Below are positions 26,901 to 37,100 of a stretch of 64,000 nt of DNA, piece by piece (positions within the stretch are counted from its first letter, which is position 1; each line of letters starts with the position of its first letter). The stretch spans positions 4,630,501-4,694,500 of the forward strand of contig AP031352.1 in assembly GCA_037833965.1 (NCBI GenBank). Reading direction: 5' to 3'. The position numbers and the translations under genes are program-made. The stretch comes from Marchantia polymorpha subsp. ruderalis (Eukaryota; Streptophyta; Marchantiopsida; Marchantiales; Marchantiaceae). The notes beneath the pieces were generated by a model that saw only the letters and a program-made list of their open reading frames with translations, had not been told where the DNA came from and did not search any database.

Positions 26901-28657
26901 CATGCAACAGTTGGGATCATTCGGAGCAATTACAAGAATTACGAACATCATACGAAATCGAAGCGGTTTATTAAGGCTAGCTGCCGCTGGGCCTCTCGCT
27001 GGAGCATTCTTCGGCCTTACTATCATCTTGATTGGGTTGCTGTTGCCTCCTGGAGAAGGACAAGGAATTGTAGTTGATGCTGGTGCATTTCATGACTCTC
27101 TTCTAGTAGGTGGACTTGGTAAGTGGACTTTTCTCAACTGCTTGTTACTGCGCATTAGTGTTTCCTAGAGATGGGTTCAAACCTGGACTAAAGCAAAATT
27201 ACCTTGAGGATATATCTCTGCTAATAGAATGCACGAAGATCTTGATACATAGTGACATTTCCACGTTGAAGGAACTTCAGACTCATCTCCTTTTTTCTCG
27301 GCTCCCAATCCTACGAACTTCTTTTCCTGATTTTTAGAAATAAGATATATGAAATGGGGGCCAAGTGGATAATCAAAAATAAAACCCTAAACAAAAACTT
27401 ACGCTTGATGGGAAGAACTATGAAGCCTAAGGATGAAACGGAAGGAATAACAGGGGCTAGGCCCCAATAATATCACAATATAAAATATTGTGATATACAC
27501 CAACTAAATTATTTTTAAGGAATTTACCGAACGTTATTGCTCTTTTATAAATAGCACTAGCTAATAATCTGTGTAGAACAAAAGGAACTTCTCTTGCTTC
27601 TGTAATGTCTGGTAATCTGTAGTATCCAGGACTCAAGAAATAAGCAGAGACATGCTTATTTCTGGCTTGCCTTAGTCTGATGACCTTCATTGGTTCTGCA
27701 GCAGTGTGGGGCGATGCTGCTGATTTTTGTTTTGTTTCTTTCTACAGCAGAGACATGCACTTATGTATCTCGCTGTTCGCTGTTCAACATTACAGTTACA
27801 GTGAGCTCGACTTCATGTCCGTAGATGAGGGATTGCTTGACAGGTCGATTCTGCTGCTAACTTCGTTGACCTTGACCACTTATCTGAGTTGCATCCTGTG
27901 TATACAGCTAAATTGATCCTCGGGGATACATTGCAAGAAGGGGCAAAAGTCTCAGTTAATCCAATAGTTCTATCAGCTTGGGCTGGCCTGCTTATCAATG
28001 CCATCAACAGCATTCCTGTCGGTGAGCTAGATGGTGGTCGCGTCGTACAGGCCCTGTGGGGAAGAAAGGTTAGTGCACCAACCATACCTAGACTTCTTAG
28101 AGTCTTTCGAGTGTACTGCCATGATTAAAGAATCAAACATATGTGACTTGTCTTGGGATCCGTGAAATGCGCATTCAGCAACAAATGAAGAAAAGAAGTT
28201 TTTCTGGTATGTCCTGATAGACCTATAGGAATCTCATCATGAATGGAGTTGATCAACAATTGGGAGTTAATGCTGACACTTCCGTTCACAGCTACTCCTT
28301 GTGCGAGTCAAGTAAGCTCATCTCAAATGGCTTGTTTATACTCGTCCCTCGTCGTCCATGTTGGATTTGTAGTCCGTCCAGCGATAACATACTTCTCTTG
28401 ATATGCAGGCGTGGTCACGGTTGACTGGAGTTTCGGTCGGACTACTCGGTCTTACGGGCATATTTAATGATGTTTCTCTCTACTGGGTGGTTCTTATTGT
28501 GTTCCTTCAAAGAGGGCCCATAACGCCCCAGTCAGATGAGCTCACAAGTCCAGACCAGACCGATCTGGCCTTGGGAGTCGCAGTTTTACTTCTTGGGTTG
28601 CTCGTGTACTTACCATATCCCTTAGCTTTTTCATACGTACTTCCTCCCTTGGCTTAG
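23956..28657 (+). CDS. EGY2: EGY2-type site-2 zinc metalloprotease, chloroplast
   Basis: Eleven exons: 23956-24143, 24843-24909, 25038-25121, 25241-25291, 25584-25688, 25801-25981, 26203-26296, 26435-26588, 26911-27118, 27908-28068, 28409-28657. Phases agree throughout and give 513 residues. Residues 1-63 are Arg/Ser-rich with few acidic residues, as in a transit peptide, followed by an acidic, Ser-rich linker. Then come GSPLPGV, the family block FGFDTFFV with GGVLFKGNLRG, the zinc site HEAGH (His283, Glu284, His287), PYFIPSWQ, GSFGAITR, AAAGPLAG, and the third zinc ligand in GELDGG (Asp419) inside a membrane helix. Order and spacing match Arabidopsis EGY2, not EGY1. S2P proteases cut within membranes; EGY2 works in the thylakoid membrane. 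The start of exon 5 is the least certain border (an acceptor ending ACAG or GTGAG downstream is possible). Donors GTAATA (exon 7) and GTTTGA (exon 8) are weak but needed for frame. Confidence 0.95.
27470..27496. repeat. Hairpin inside EGY2 intron 9
   Basis: Perfect 12-bp arms at 27470-27481 and 27485-27496 with a three-base loop. It lies in intron 9 (27119-27907), by far the longest intron of the coding part. The middle of that intron, about 27170-27690, looks different in composition from its ends and may be an inserted element. Confidence 0.7.
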
Positions 28658-28706
28658 GGTTGTTAAATGATGCAGAGCGTGCTTGAATGATAGCTCTGTA
28701 CCAGAA

Positions 28707-28730
28707 GCACACCTTGTTGGAAAGGTGTGC
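28707..28730 (+). repeat. Hairpin in the probable EGY2 3' UTR
   Basis: Perfect 9-bp arms at 28707-28715 and 28722-28730 with a six-base loop, starting 49 bases after the EGY2 stop codon. The stem has five G:C pairs and would be stable in RNA. It may affect 3' end processing or stability; no function is shown by the sequence. Confidence 0.65.
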
Positions 28731-29246
28731 CTTAAACAAATGTACTATGGCTTAGCCCTTATTAGTGGGTGCATTTTTTTAATGAAGTATCTTTCGTTTT
28801 ACGATCGAGGTTCCTGTTCTATCTCGGTGCAATCAAGTGTTACAGGTTTGCAAGCGTTATAGAACGATATCATTTGCAACCTGATCTGCGAGCCATCTCG
28901 AGAGCGCTGTTTTTGTTACAAAGCCCTTTCACTAGCCACCAAAACTAATCAAATATCGTTTCAGTATTCGTTACTGATGACAAATCAACGTACCAGCAAC
29001 GCTCGACTACATCAACGGCTCATTCATTTCAAGTAACATGTCTGCTAGATGGGCTCCAAGGTCACATTGATAATTAGTGAATATTAAACTTACCTGTCAT
29101 CAAAACTGGGGCATCTTTTCCATATCACATGATTATATCAAAATAGTGTACCATTATTTTCGCCTCGGCCAGCATTCTTATCATCAGACAACTCTGAATC
29201 TCAGAGCGCCTCGACAGTATTGTCGACATTCTAGTATCATATATAA

Positions 29247-29275
29247 CTCGAGGAGCACGCTAACGTCTCCTCGAG
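29247..29275. repeat. Inverted repeat with CTCGAG ends
   Basis: Exact 9-bp arms CTCGAGGAG and CTCCTCGAG at 29247-29255 and 29267-29275; pairing extends further inward with one bulge. It lies in the convergent 3' flank. Confidence 0.65.
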
Positions 29276-29568
29276 GTCAAGATCTCGACTTGACTAACAA
29301 AAGAACAAATGAGAGATGTGCGAGACTTATGCCACAAACACTCTCCCTTTGGACCCTCGACAGCTCGTGCTCCTCGCACTTCTTCCTGCATTAGCGGGAT
29401 TCGAGTGAGGTCTGAAGCACATAATTTATCACCCCTCCAGATATTACAGGCCAGGGTATTTGCCACCTTCGTTCGGTGGATAGGGGCGGGACAGCTAGAT
29501 CTTTCTAAACGTACTGGAACTCCTCTCAATTCGGCGCACCTGGGCGAAAGGATGGCACTTTCCCCGCT

Positions 29569-30941
29569 CTACTTAGCAAATCGCTTCATCTCCTTGGCGT
29601 AGCGCACCTTGTCTGTCTCAGCTTTTCTGATGTATTTCTGCACACCAAGAGCCAGAGCCAGGCCAATCTTCGCATAAGAACCCATGAGTCAGATTCCGCG
29701 CACCTGAATGGTCGGACTAGGACCGGACAGCTACGAGTCATTGATACAAGTCCTACCACATCCAGTGTTGACCGCAGACAGACTGTACAGCAGCAACGTC
29801 AGCTTGGCCACGTGCCGACGACGGCACTGTACGACAGGTTGTACGATCGATGTCCGTAAGCTGAAGAAAAGATGAAAAGAGCAGGAGCCATCGTTCCAGG
29901 TAATCTTTGACAAGATTCCCTGGAAGCAGCAGTTTCTGTGGAAGACAAATGTCCATCTGGACAGACATATTCGAGGATGTTCTCGAACATCTTTCGAGAC
30001 ATTACTTTGCTCCCGATATTCTCTGGCAGACAAGCCGATGAGAACGCAGTTTGCTGACTTCCGAATTGTGTAAACTCATTGGAGCGAGTTCAGATTAACA
30101 GCAGCGTTTGACCGAAGTGAGAAGGTGAGGCAGAGGAGAGGAGGAAGTCTAGTGCTCAAGCCGGTCCATAAAGACCTCTGGTGATGAGATCGACTGGGAA
30201 AGATTAGAATCAGAGGCTCACTTTCTTCTCCTTATCGGTCAGCGTGCACCACTGGCTTCCGAGAACTCTGCCAATTTCGCCGAAAGTCATAGTCGGGTTT
30301 GACGTCTGCACCTTCTTCCTGTTCAGCTTACAGAAATACATGTAAGCTCCCATCGCCTTCTTGGGTCGCTTCTTTTCTCTGCGCATGTCGGCCAGAATTT
30401 TCGTCTTGCTCTTCGCAGGAGGCCGGAAGAATGCTGACAAGGCCACAAATGTCATCGTAAATCAACGTCTTGAGTCTCGATGTGATTATGTTAATGAGAC
30501 AAAACCCTCACTTGACGCCCAACTCAGGACACGATCTCGTCTACAAACAAGCGGTCGACGTGCACAAAACCGATTCTTCATCAAACTCGATTATACGAAA
30601 CTATTCCCTAGGTCCTCCGATCGATGGTCGCAGCCAGCGGCTCACAAAATCTAACGGAGTTCCGATCGATACGCATTTCTCGACTCTGATATCTCCTCAA
30701 CCACAAGAATGGCGCTCGTTCTTTACATCTGAAATGATTCGGGCAATCAATTGCCGGTCGCTTCCTTCAATAAGAAATTCTTTTTCGAGTTACCGATAAC
30801 TCGAGGAGTCAATCCGTCGATAGGTTTATTATGTTATAGGAGACGTACATCCATCGACTGGCCATTACCTCCTCCTCTTGGCCTCGTCGATTTGTTGCTC
30901 GTCGTCTTTCGTCGCTTGGCGGGCGCTCTTTGTCTCCCCAT
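29569..30941 (-). CDS. Small HMG-box chromatin protein (HMGB/NHP6-like)
   Basis: Three exons on the minus strand: 30941-30869, 30433-30222 and 29637-29569. Borders are GT-AG, phases agree and the product is 117 residues. Residues 1-24 are very basic (MGRQRAPAKRRKTT). An HMG box spans about residues 46-115: KKRPKKAMGAYMYF (helix 1), NPTMTFGEIGRVLG (helix 2), SQWCTLTDKEKK, then KYIRKAETDKVRYAKEM (helix 3). The gene splits the box between EKK and KYI. HMG-box proteins bend DNA without strong sequence preference and act in the nucleus. Unlike most plant HMGB proteins, it ends right after the box and has no acidic tail, resembling yeast NHP6 in layout. It is convergent with EGY2. The start was chosen because exon 1 is the only upstream ATG piece whose donor phase fits the exon 2 acceptor. 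Confidence 0.85.
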
Positions 30942-31098
30942 AGTTTGGGCAGCCTGAGGCTCAGCACTCAAGTAATTCAGCTCGACCCGGGATCCCAAAA
31001 CAATCTTGCATTCAACTTAAAATCTACAACAAGCTCATGTGTCCGAGAGCGAGAAAGACAGCGCTCCGCACTCGCTGGACTCGCCGGGTCTTGCTCTC

Positions 31099-31106
31099 TT
31101 TATAAA
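31099..31106 (-). promoter_or_regulatory. Possible TATA box for the HMG-box gene
   Basis: The palindromic TTTATAAA lies about 158 bases upstream of the HMG-box start codon, in an otherwise GC-rich promoter-like region. The distance suits a leader of roughly 120-130 bases. Because the motif reads the same on both strands, it could also serve plus-strand transcription. Confidence 0.35.
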
Positions 31107-32297
31107 ACTAGCTCGAGCTCGAATTTGTTGACATGTCTGCACTCGAGAAACTGAGAGGCGGAGACGTGCGAGGGGCGGAGAGTTGCGCAGAGATTGAGAA
31201 AGGCTCACACGAGGGACGCAGAATTCATGAAAGCTCTAGAAATCACGATTCGACAGGATCCGCAGAGCAGCCGCGACGACGGCGCCTGCTGCGACGTATT
31301 GCGACGATGAAGACCGTAATGATACACCGTTCGGCAGCTGGTGCAGAACATTCCCGGTAGAGATCTCGATCCAATACTCTGCGCCGTCGCTCTGGACGGG
31401 ATCACGCCGTCGTCAGCGGCTTCTGCCTGTTGCCATGAGACCGGCTCAGTCGGTGGACGAGTTTGTTGTTAACTTTGGCCCAGACCTACTCTTGGGACAT
31501 ACCTTTTTACGCTTCTGCGGTAGAGTTGAGATGTTACCGGGAATACATCCGGTATCCGGTAGTAACTCTAAGCAGGTAGAAGCCATTAGAGAAGTGATTT
31601 GAGACATCTCGATTCATCACAAAACTTTAAATCTCTCCTTTTGGCCTCCGGTTGGATTTTTCTTAGAATGCTATGCATTTTGCTCTGTACATGAGTCATC
31701 ACGCTACTTTTGCGTGCATCTCTTCTCTCAAAATTGACTTGTGTCATTGTAATCACCAAAATTGTAATCCTAACTATACATAAACTTTGGCACCGAGTGT
31801 GCATTAGTTTCTAGCTTTAAACACATCGTTTTCTGTTGTTTCGTGATTCTATGATCTTTTTAATATCTCGGATCTACTTGCAATTTACCAACTTATCTTC
31901 TTAACTTCGATTTGTTTCAAAGTTGAAATCATATCAACTCTCAGTTATTTACAACAAGGCTCATTTTACTCGGATTGTTCTATGTCTCCTTCAAGACATG
32001 TTATTAGAACGGGACATTATGTGATGCCAACTCACCAAGAGATTTTTGAAATGTCCTTTTTTTTGTTACAATTCGATCAACAAAATTTTCATTTGTTTTT
32101 TGCACCAAAGAGAAATAATTTTAAAAAACGAAAGTCTTATGTCAAAATCGCTTGTAAAATTTTTAAAATTTACTCATGTATAAAAAAAATAAAATTCAAA
32201 TTTTATAATTTTTGTATAATATTATTTATTTTAAATAATGCATAACGTACTACAAGTTTGGAATTAAACGTCTTTTATAGTTTTCAATGAAATGATA

Positions 32298-32326
32298 AGT
32301 TTTTATCACTTTCATTGATAAAAACT
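32298..32326. repeat. Inverted repeat with 11-bp arms
   Basis: Exact arms at 32298-32308 and 32316-32326 with a seven-base loop. CAATGAAA and TTTCATTG form a second, overlapping pairing in the same spot. Confidence 0.65.
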
Positions 32327-32859
32327 GCAGTCAAGAAGCCATTTTGCTCAGTTCATATTCATTTATTATATACTTGTTATCTCTTTTCCTCGTGTTATCC
32401 TCAAAACATTCACTAGTTCCACAAGAACTTATCAACAACTTTCCAACTTGAGAATTTTCCAGTAGCATCCTAGCATTGTAAATAAAGAGACTGTAAACAA
32501 AGGGAAAATTCTCTCACTCTTGTCAACATCAATTGTACTTGCTTATCCAATATCATTACTACTTTCAATTTTCTAGCTTCGAAAATTACTGGTTCGAACT
32601 TTTGCTTGCTTAGACTGTTACAAATTTAATTTCTGGAGCTTCAAGTGATCTTCTGAATTTTATGTGAGTTGTCGTCTGCAACGGTTTGACTAGAGTCCAC
32701 TATCAAGATGGATGACACATGAACATCCAAATGCACGATTTGGTTGTCATGTTGCAACCCGGTTGTTGTAAGAGCTATAACAAGAGAATCTCAGTCTACA
32801 AAACTCCATAAAACAATTCTAAGTTGCTCGTGATCCGATCCATATTCTACTCCCGTGGC

Positions 32860-33030
32860 AGATCCAGTTTCACAAGCGCCAAAAGAACCTCGAGTAACCT
32901 TGCCAAGAAAGTTTAATTTGTATAAATTTTAAAAAAAATTTACAATCAAATTACTACAAAATTTCAAGATTTTGTCAATCAAATTCAACTTGTCTTTCAT
33001 CTTAAACCACACATACGTAACATAAATAAC
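32860..33030 (+). mobile_element. Ty3/gypsy gag remnant
   Basis: The plus strand reads like the start of a plant gypsy gag: a segment with EPRVTLPRKF, then one with DFVNQIQLVFHLKPH, both typical of the N-terminal gag domain. It is short and broken, with no pol region next to it. The AT-rich DNA to the left (about 31.6-32.85 kb) may include its old LTR and leader, but I could not place LTR ends. Old fossil. Confidence 0.6.
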
Positions 33031-33380
33031 AAATATAGGATTCATTGCTCATTAAAACTTTTTTGTCTTGATTTTTTCATTATCAAAAAAGTATTCTCCA
33101 CCTCGACAAGTTCCGGATCTAAAGAGTGATCATTCGAGAACTTGACACACCTGTAACACGTCCGGAAGGAAGAGAATCAGAAAGGGAAAGGTAGCTTATT
33201 GTCTAATAAGAAGGAAACTATAAGTCTTCGTGGGAACGAACTCGGAGTGGTATACACTGGAGGGTATTGAGTGCTTTTGGGAGATTTACTAACACCACGC
33301 CCCACTACAACATCAGCAATAACTAATCACGTGATGAGTCACCATCATTTCTCAAATGCAAGATTGATAAAAAAAAGTAC

Positions 33381-33409
33381 TTCATTCAAGTCAAGCTGAC
33401 TTGAATGAA
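33381..33409. repeat. Perfect hairpin with 13-bp arms
   Basis: Arms at 33381-33393 and 33397-33409 are exact reverse complements with a three-base loop. Part of the arm sequence (TGACTTGA) recurs just to the right. Confidence 0.7.
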
Positions 33410-34335
33410 TTGACTTGAGGTATTTTCTCCACTAACTGCAGCAAAAAAAATATGTATCATAACTAACATTATTAATTTCCCGAGACAAGGAGAATATACA
33501 TTACTCTTTATTTCCATAATAAAAGTTGTGAAGACTTCACACCTTCTACTTCCTTGACCATCCAAACTTCTCATCTTTGACTCAGCCCACATCTGTACAT
33601 TTCACCGGTTTCACTTTCAGCTCTTCTGGGTGACAAGAAGATCTCATATTGAAGATCTAGAAGACTCTAGAAAACATAGGTCAATGACTATGGTACAAGT
33701 CAAATGTAGCAACAAAAGCGTAAAGTTAATGAGATATTCTCCCCTACTCGACGTTAGAGAGTTTAGGAGAGGTCCTCGTAGAAATAAGCTTTGCATGAGG
33801 ACACTTTTCAGAAAAAATTAAAAAACGACTATTACGACGCGCACAACATGTATGACCTGTGGGTTACCGACGAACAAAATGGACAGGATGTGCTTAGCTT
33901 AGAAATGTGACATTGGATGGGCAACGTTACGAGTGAATTAGAATTTGACATATGATTCCTTGCTGCCAAATCAATATCAAAGTCCATAGAAAGACCCGGC
34001 ACAAATCAAGGTACATTCTGCCTCAAGTCCTGTTGCTGTGTCAGAGTCATGACTTCTCTGTCTTTCTCTCTCTTATTGGTGTGTGCATGAAACAATCATC
34101 GATGTTTTCACGCCACGTATGTAAAGCAATTAATATTCTTTTTGGACCACCGACTAAAATTGGAATAGAAGGAATAAAGTAATAGGCCACCGACTTATTC
34201 GTTTATCTTACGAGTGCCAATGATTCTAATCTCAGTTCCTGAATCAGATAAAACTCACATCTCCCGCAGAAACCCTGCTCTTCCCGGGAGATTTCAATAA
34301 CAGGTGCGCATGGCTGCGGAATTCGCAGCTGAAGT

Positions 34336-36187
34336 ATGCAGATCATGAATTACGCAGATTACACGGCCATCCCCTTGTGGGGATGGGTCCTTACTCTTTC
34401 GGCTGGATTGGTAGTCTTAGGAATCGTGATTTCCATACTCAGGCCTCGAGCTGCGCAGCTCAATCTGCCACCGTGCCCTGGGGTGTATCCCATCGTCGGA
34501 TCCTTGCCTCTGCTGGGAGCAATCCCGGGTGAGCCAGCCCATCACATGTTCAAACGGCTGGCGGACAAATATGGCTCCTTGGTCTACCTGAGAATGGGAT
34601 CGTGTCCGACGGTGATTGTGTCCGACAGTGAATTCGCCAAATTGGTTCTCAAGGACCAGGATCATGTTTTCGCCTCGAGGCCTCTCCTGGCGTCCGGGAA
34701 GTACATCGGCATGAATTTCGAGAGCTTGGTGTTCTCACCCATGGGGAACCATTACAAGAAGCTGAGCAAGATTTACAGCTCCGAGCTTCTGTCTCCGCGA
34801 CGTGTGATGGAGAGCCAGGGCGTCCGGGAGAATGGCATGCGTGCCACCGTGAAGTCGATTTACCGGCACGCGATCGAGGGTCCGGCCGTCAAGCTTTCGA
34901 GCGAGCTGCACGCGCTGGGTCTAAACATCATGTTGGACATGATCTTCGGCAAGGATCGAGACAAGCTGGAGGTCGGCGGCGGGGAGAGACTGAGCATGGA
35001 CGAGCTCAAGGACGTGGTGAGGGAGTCGCTTGAGGTCGCGGCGGAGTTCGATTTCGGCGAGTACATTCCCATCGCTCGGTACCTGGACTTGACGGGGATC
35101 ATCCGCCGCATGAAGAGCATCCAAAGCCGCATGAGAAACGTCGCCGCGAAACTGATCGCCGAGCACATCCAGCGTCGTAAGATCACGGGCGAGGCCATGG
35201 AGCCCCAAGACATCGCCGTCCTCGACGTTCTCCTCTCTCTGAAGGACGAAAACGGGCTCTCCGACGATGCCGTCACTGGCGCTCTATTTGTAAGTACCAG
35301 CTCCCCTCCCCTCCCCCAGCCTGCGACGTGTGCTTTGAAATTTCTCTATTCCCCACTGGATCGTCGATGCTTGACTCGACGCCCGAAGCCTCCTCCCGAT
35401 CGATCGTGTGTCGAGTGTACGTCGGATGCGCGACATTCATCGATTTTAGACGATATGATGCATATAGAAGGACGTACTGGACACGATGAGATTCGAAGTC
35501 TGATGGGGAGGATTTTGAAGCTCGGAGGGGATGATTTTGAGCGGATTTCGTGGGATGCAGGACATGATCGTCGCGGGGAGCGACACGACGTCGCTGTCGG
35601 CGGACTGGGCGATCGCGGAGCTGACGAGGAATCCAGAGCTGATGAAGAAGCTGCAGGACGAGGCGGACAGAGTCGTAGGGAGGGATCGATCCGTGAAGGA
35701 GTCGGATCTCCCGAAGATGAAGTATTTGCAGTGCGTGGTCAAGGAGTCGATGCGGATTCACTCGCCCACTCCGCTGGCCATCCCTCACTGCAGCGTGCAG
35801 GCGACCAAGCTCGGAGGCTACGACATCCCCGCGGGCTGCACCGTGCTCATGAACCTCTGGGCCATCAACCGGGACCCCAAGAATTGGCCCGAGCCGCACA
35901 AGTTCAAGCCCGAGCGCTTCGAGAACCACGACACCAACATCTTCGGCCAGGACTTCACGCTGCTGCCATTCTCGGCCGGGCGGCGCGGCTGCTCCGGCAT
36001 GCTGCTCGGGTTCACCATGGTGCAGCTCATCGTGGCCACCCTCGTCCACAGCTTCGACCTGCGGCCTCACGGAATGGAGGCCTCCGAGGTCGATGTGATT
36101 TCTGAGAAGCCCGGGTTGACTCTGATCAGGCCTTACGAACAGCTCGTAGAAGCGCGCCCCCGCTTGCCTCTCCACCTCTACAATTGA
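34336..36187 (+). CDS. Cytochrome P450, CYP71 clan (A-type)
   Basis: Two exons, 34336-35289 and 35561-36187, with a 271-base phase-0 intron at the position conserved in plant A-type P450s (just before DMIVAGSDTT). The product has 526 residues. An N-terminal membrane anchor (about 14-35) is followed by the hinge PPCPGVYPIVG. Motifs: I-helix AGSDTT (323-328), K-helix ExxR (Glu380, Arg383), PERF (435-438) and heme loop PFSAGRRGCSG with ligand Cys462. Length and order are those of an ER-bound monooxygenase that uses NADPH-P450 reductase. The C-helix reads NHYKKLSK, where the family usually has WRxxR, so the Trp and Arg near the heme propionates are Tyr140 and Ser144. The substrate cannot be told from sequence. 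The gene is GC-rich; a 330-codon antisense frame is a by-product. Met at 34345 is a possible alternative start. The intron has no stop in the exon 1 frame. Confidence 0.95.
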
Positions 36188-37100
36188 ATGAGCTTCAGAT
36201 GACCCCGCCCCGGGACGAAGAAGTTCCGGTACGATGGCAGTCACCATTTTGCGCGCATGCTGCACGTTCGTTTATTTATTTGATTCCTGTGGGAAGAGCT
36301 CGTTCATGGATCACGCGACGAGTTGGGAAGGGAGTGGAAGCATTGCAAAATTCTCGTTTTCGCTATCCTGGGCATTCCTTCTGAGCCGTCTTCGCCCATC
36401 GTCATAAATCGATTGATGCTCCAGGATCGGAGCCATGGCGATTGAGATTTGTACCCTGGATCCAGAAACTGCATGGTGCGTCTTAAAGACCTCCAGCAGT
36501 CCGATCGAAGGGAGGTCTCAGTCCAGGGGATGAGCTCTTGCTGAGCGACCACAAAATAACGATTCAATCAAGACGTACCTCCTTGTCTTCTCCGGACGAT
36601 TCGGATTTCAAAACGGACTCCTTGAATGATTGATTCTAATGGAGCTCTTTGCCTCATAGACCCCGCATGAAGCAAGCGAGTATTAGCAAGACAGTTTGTC
36701 CAAACGAGTTTTCCATGGCTCCAAACTGCGAGTGAACGCTCGCAACGCAACGCAACCAACACCCGTCGCTCTTCTCGTCGTGATCCTGAGCTTGCGGGCA
36801 TTTGCAAGCTCCGGTACGTGGAATGGTTGGTGCTTTCAGCCAGTCTCGATGTTCATGTTGTCTGCACATTTTTAGCAATTCCTGCAGACGCGGCATGTGC
36901 AACGAGCCTCCTGTAGCGTTCGAGCTTTATAGGTACCAGTAGGTTGGGCTCTGTGCAAGTTACTTTCGCATTGTTATGTTACATTCATCAGATCAAACAA
37001 TGGCTCGCTCGTATGATCTGAAGCAACGAAGTTCTTTCCTCAGGAACGAAAATAACTAAACCCAGGCAGGCATGTGCCATCTCTGTATATATTGTTTATA
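36188..37100. other. P450 3' flank
   Basis: Moderate-GC DNA after the P450 stop, probably including its 3' untranslated region. Short minus-strand frames at 36304-36902 do not look coding. Composition drops sharply to AT-rich near 37.1 kb, marking the right edge of the gene island. Confidence 0.5.

Larger units (their letters stand above)
28658..29568. other. Convergent 3' flank between EGY2 and the HMG-box gene
   Basis: About 0.9 kb separates the two stop codons and must hold both 3' untranslated regions. It contains two GC-containing hairpins (28707-28730 and 29247-29275). No open frame here looks coding. Confidence 0.6.
30942..34335. other. Intergenic region between the HMG-box and P450 genes
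   Basis: The left 0.5 kb is GC-rich promoter DNA of the HMG-box gene. From about 31.6 to 33.6 kb the DNA is AT-rich and includes a gypsy gag remnant and two hairpins. The right end, 33.6-34.3 kb, should carry the P450 promoter; I see no convincing TATA box there. No intact gene is visible. Confidence 0.5.

Noticed and set aside
35273-36265. 330-codon minus-strand frame antisense to the P450
   Set aside because: It mirrors the GC-rich third positions of P450 exon 2, crosses the intron and matches no family; a composition by-product.
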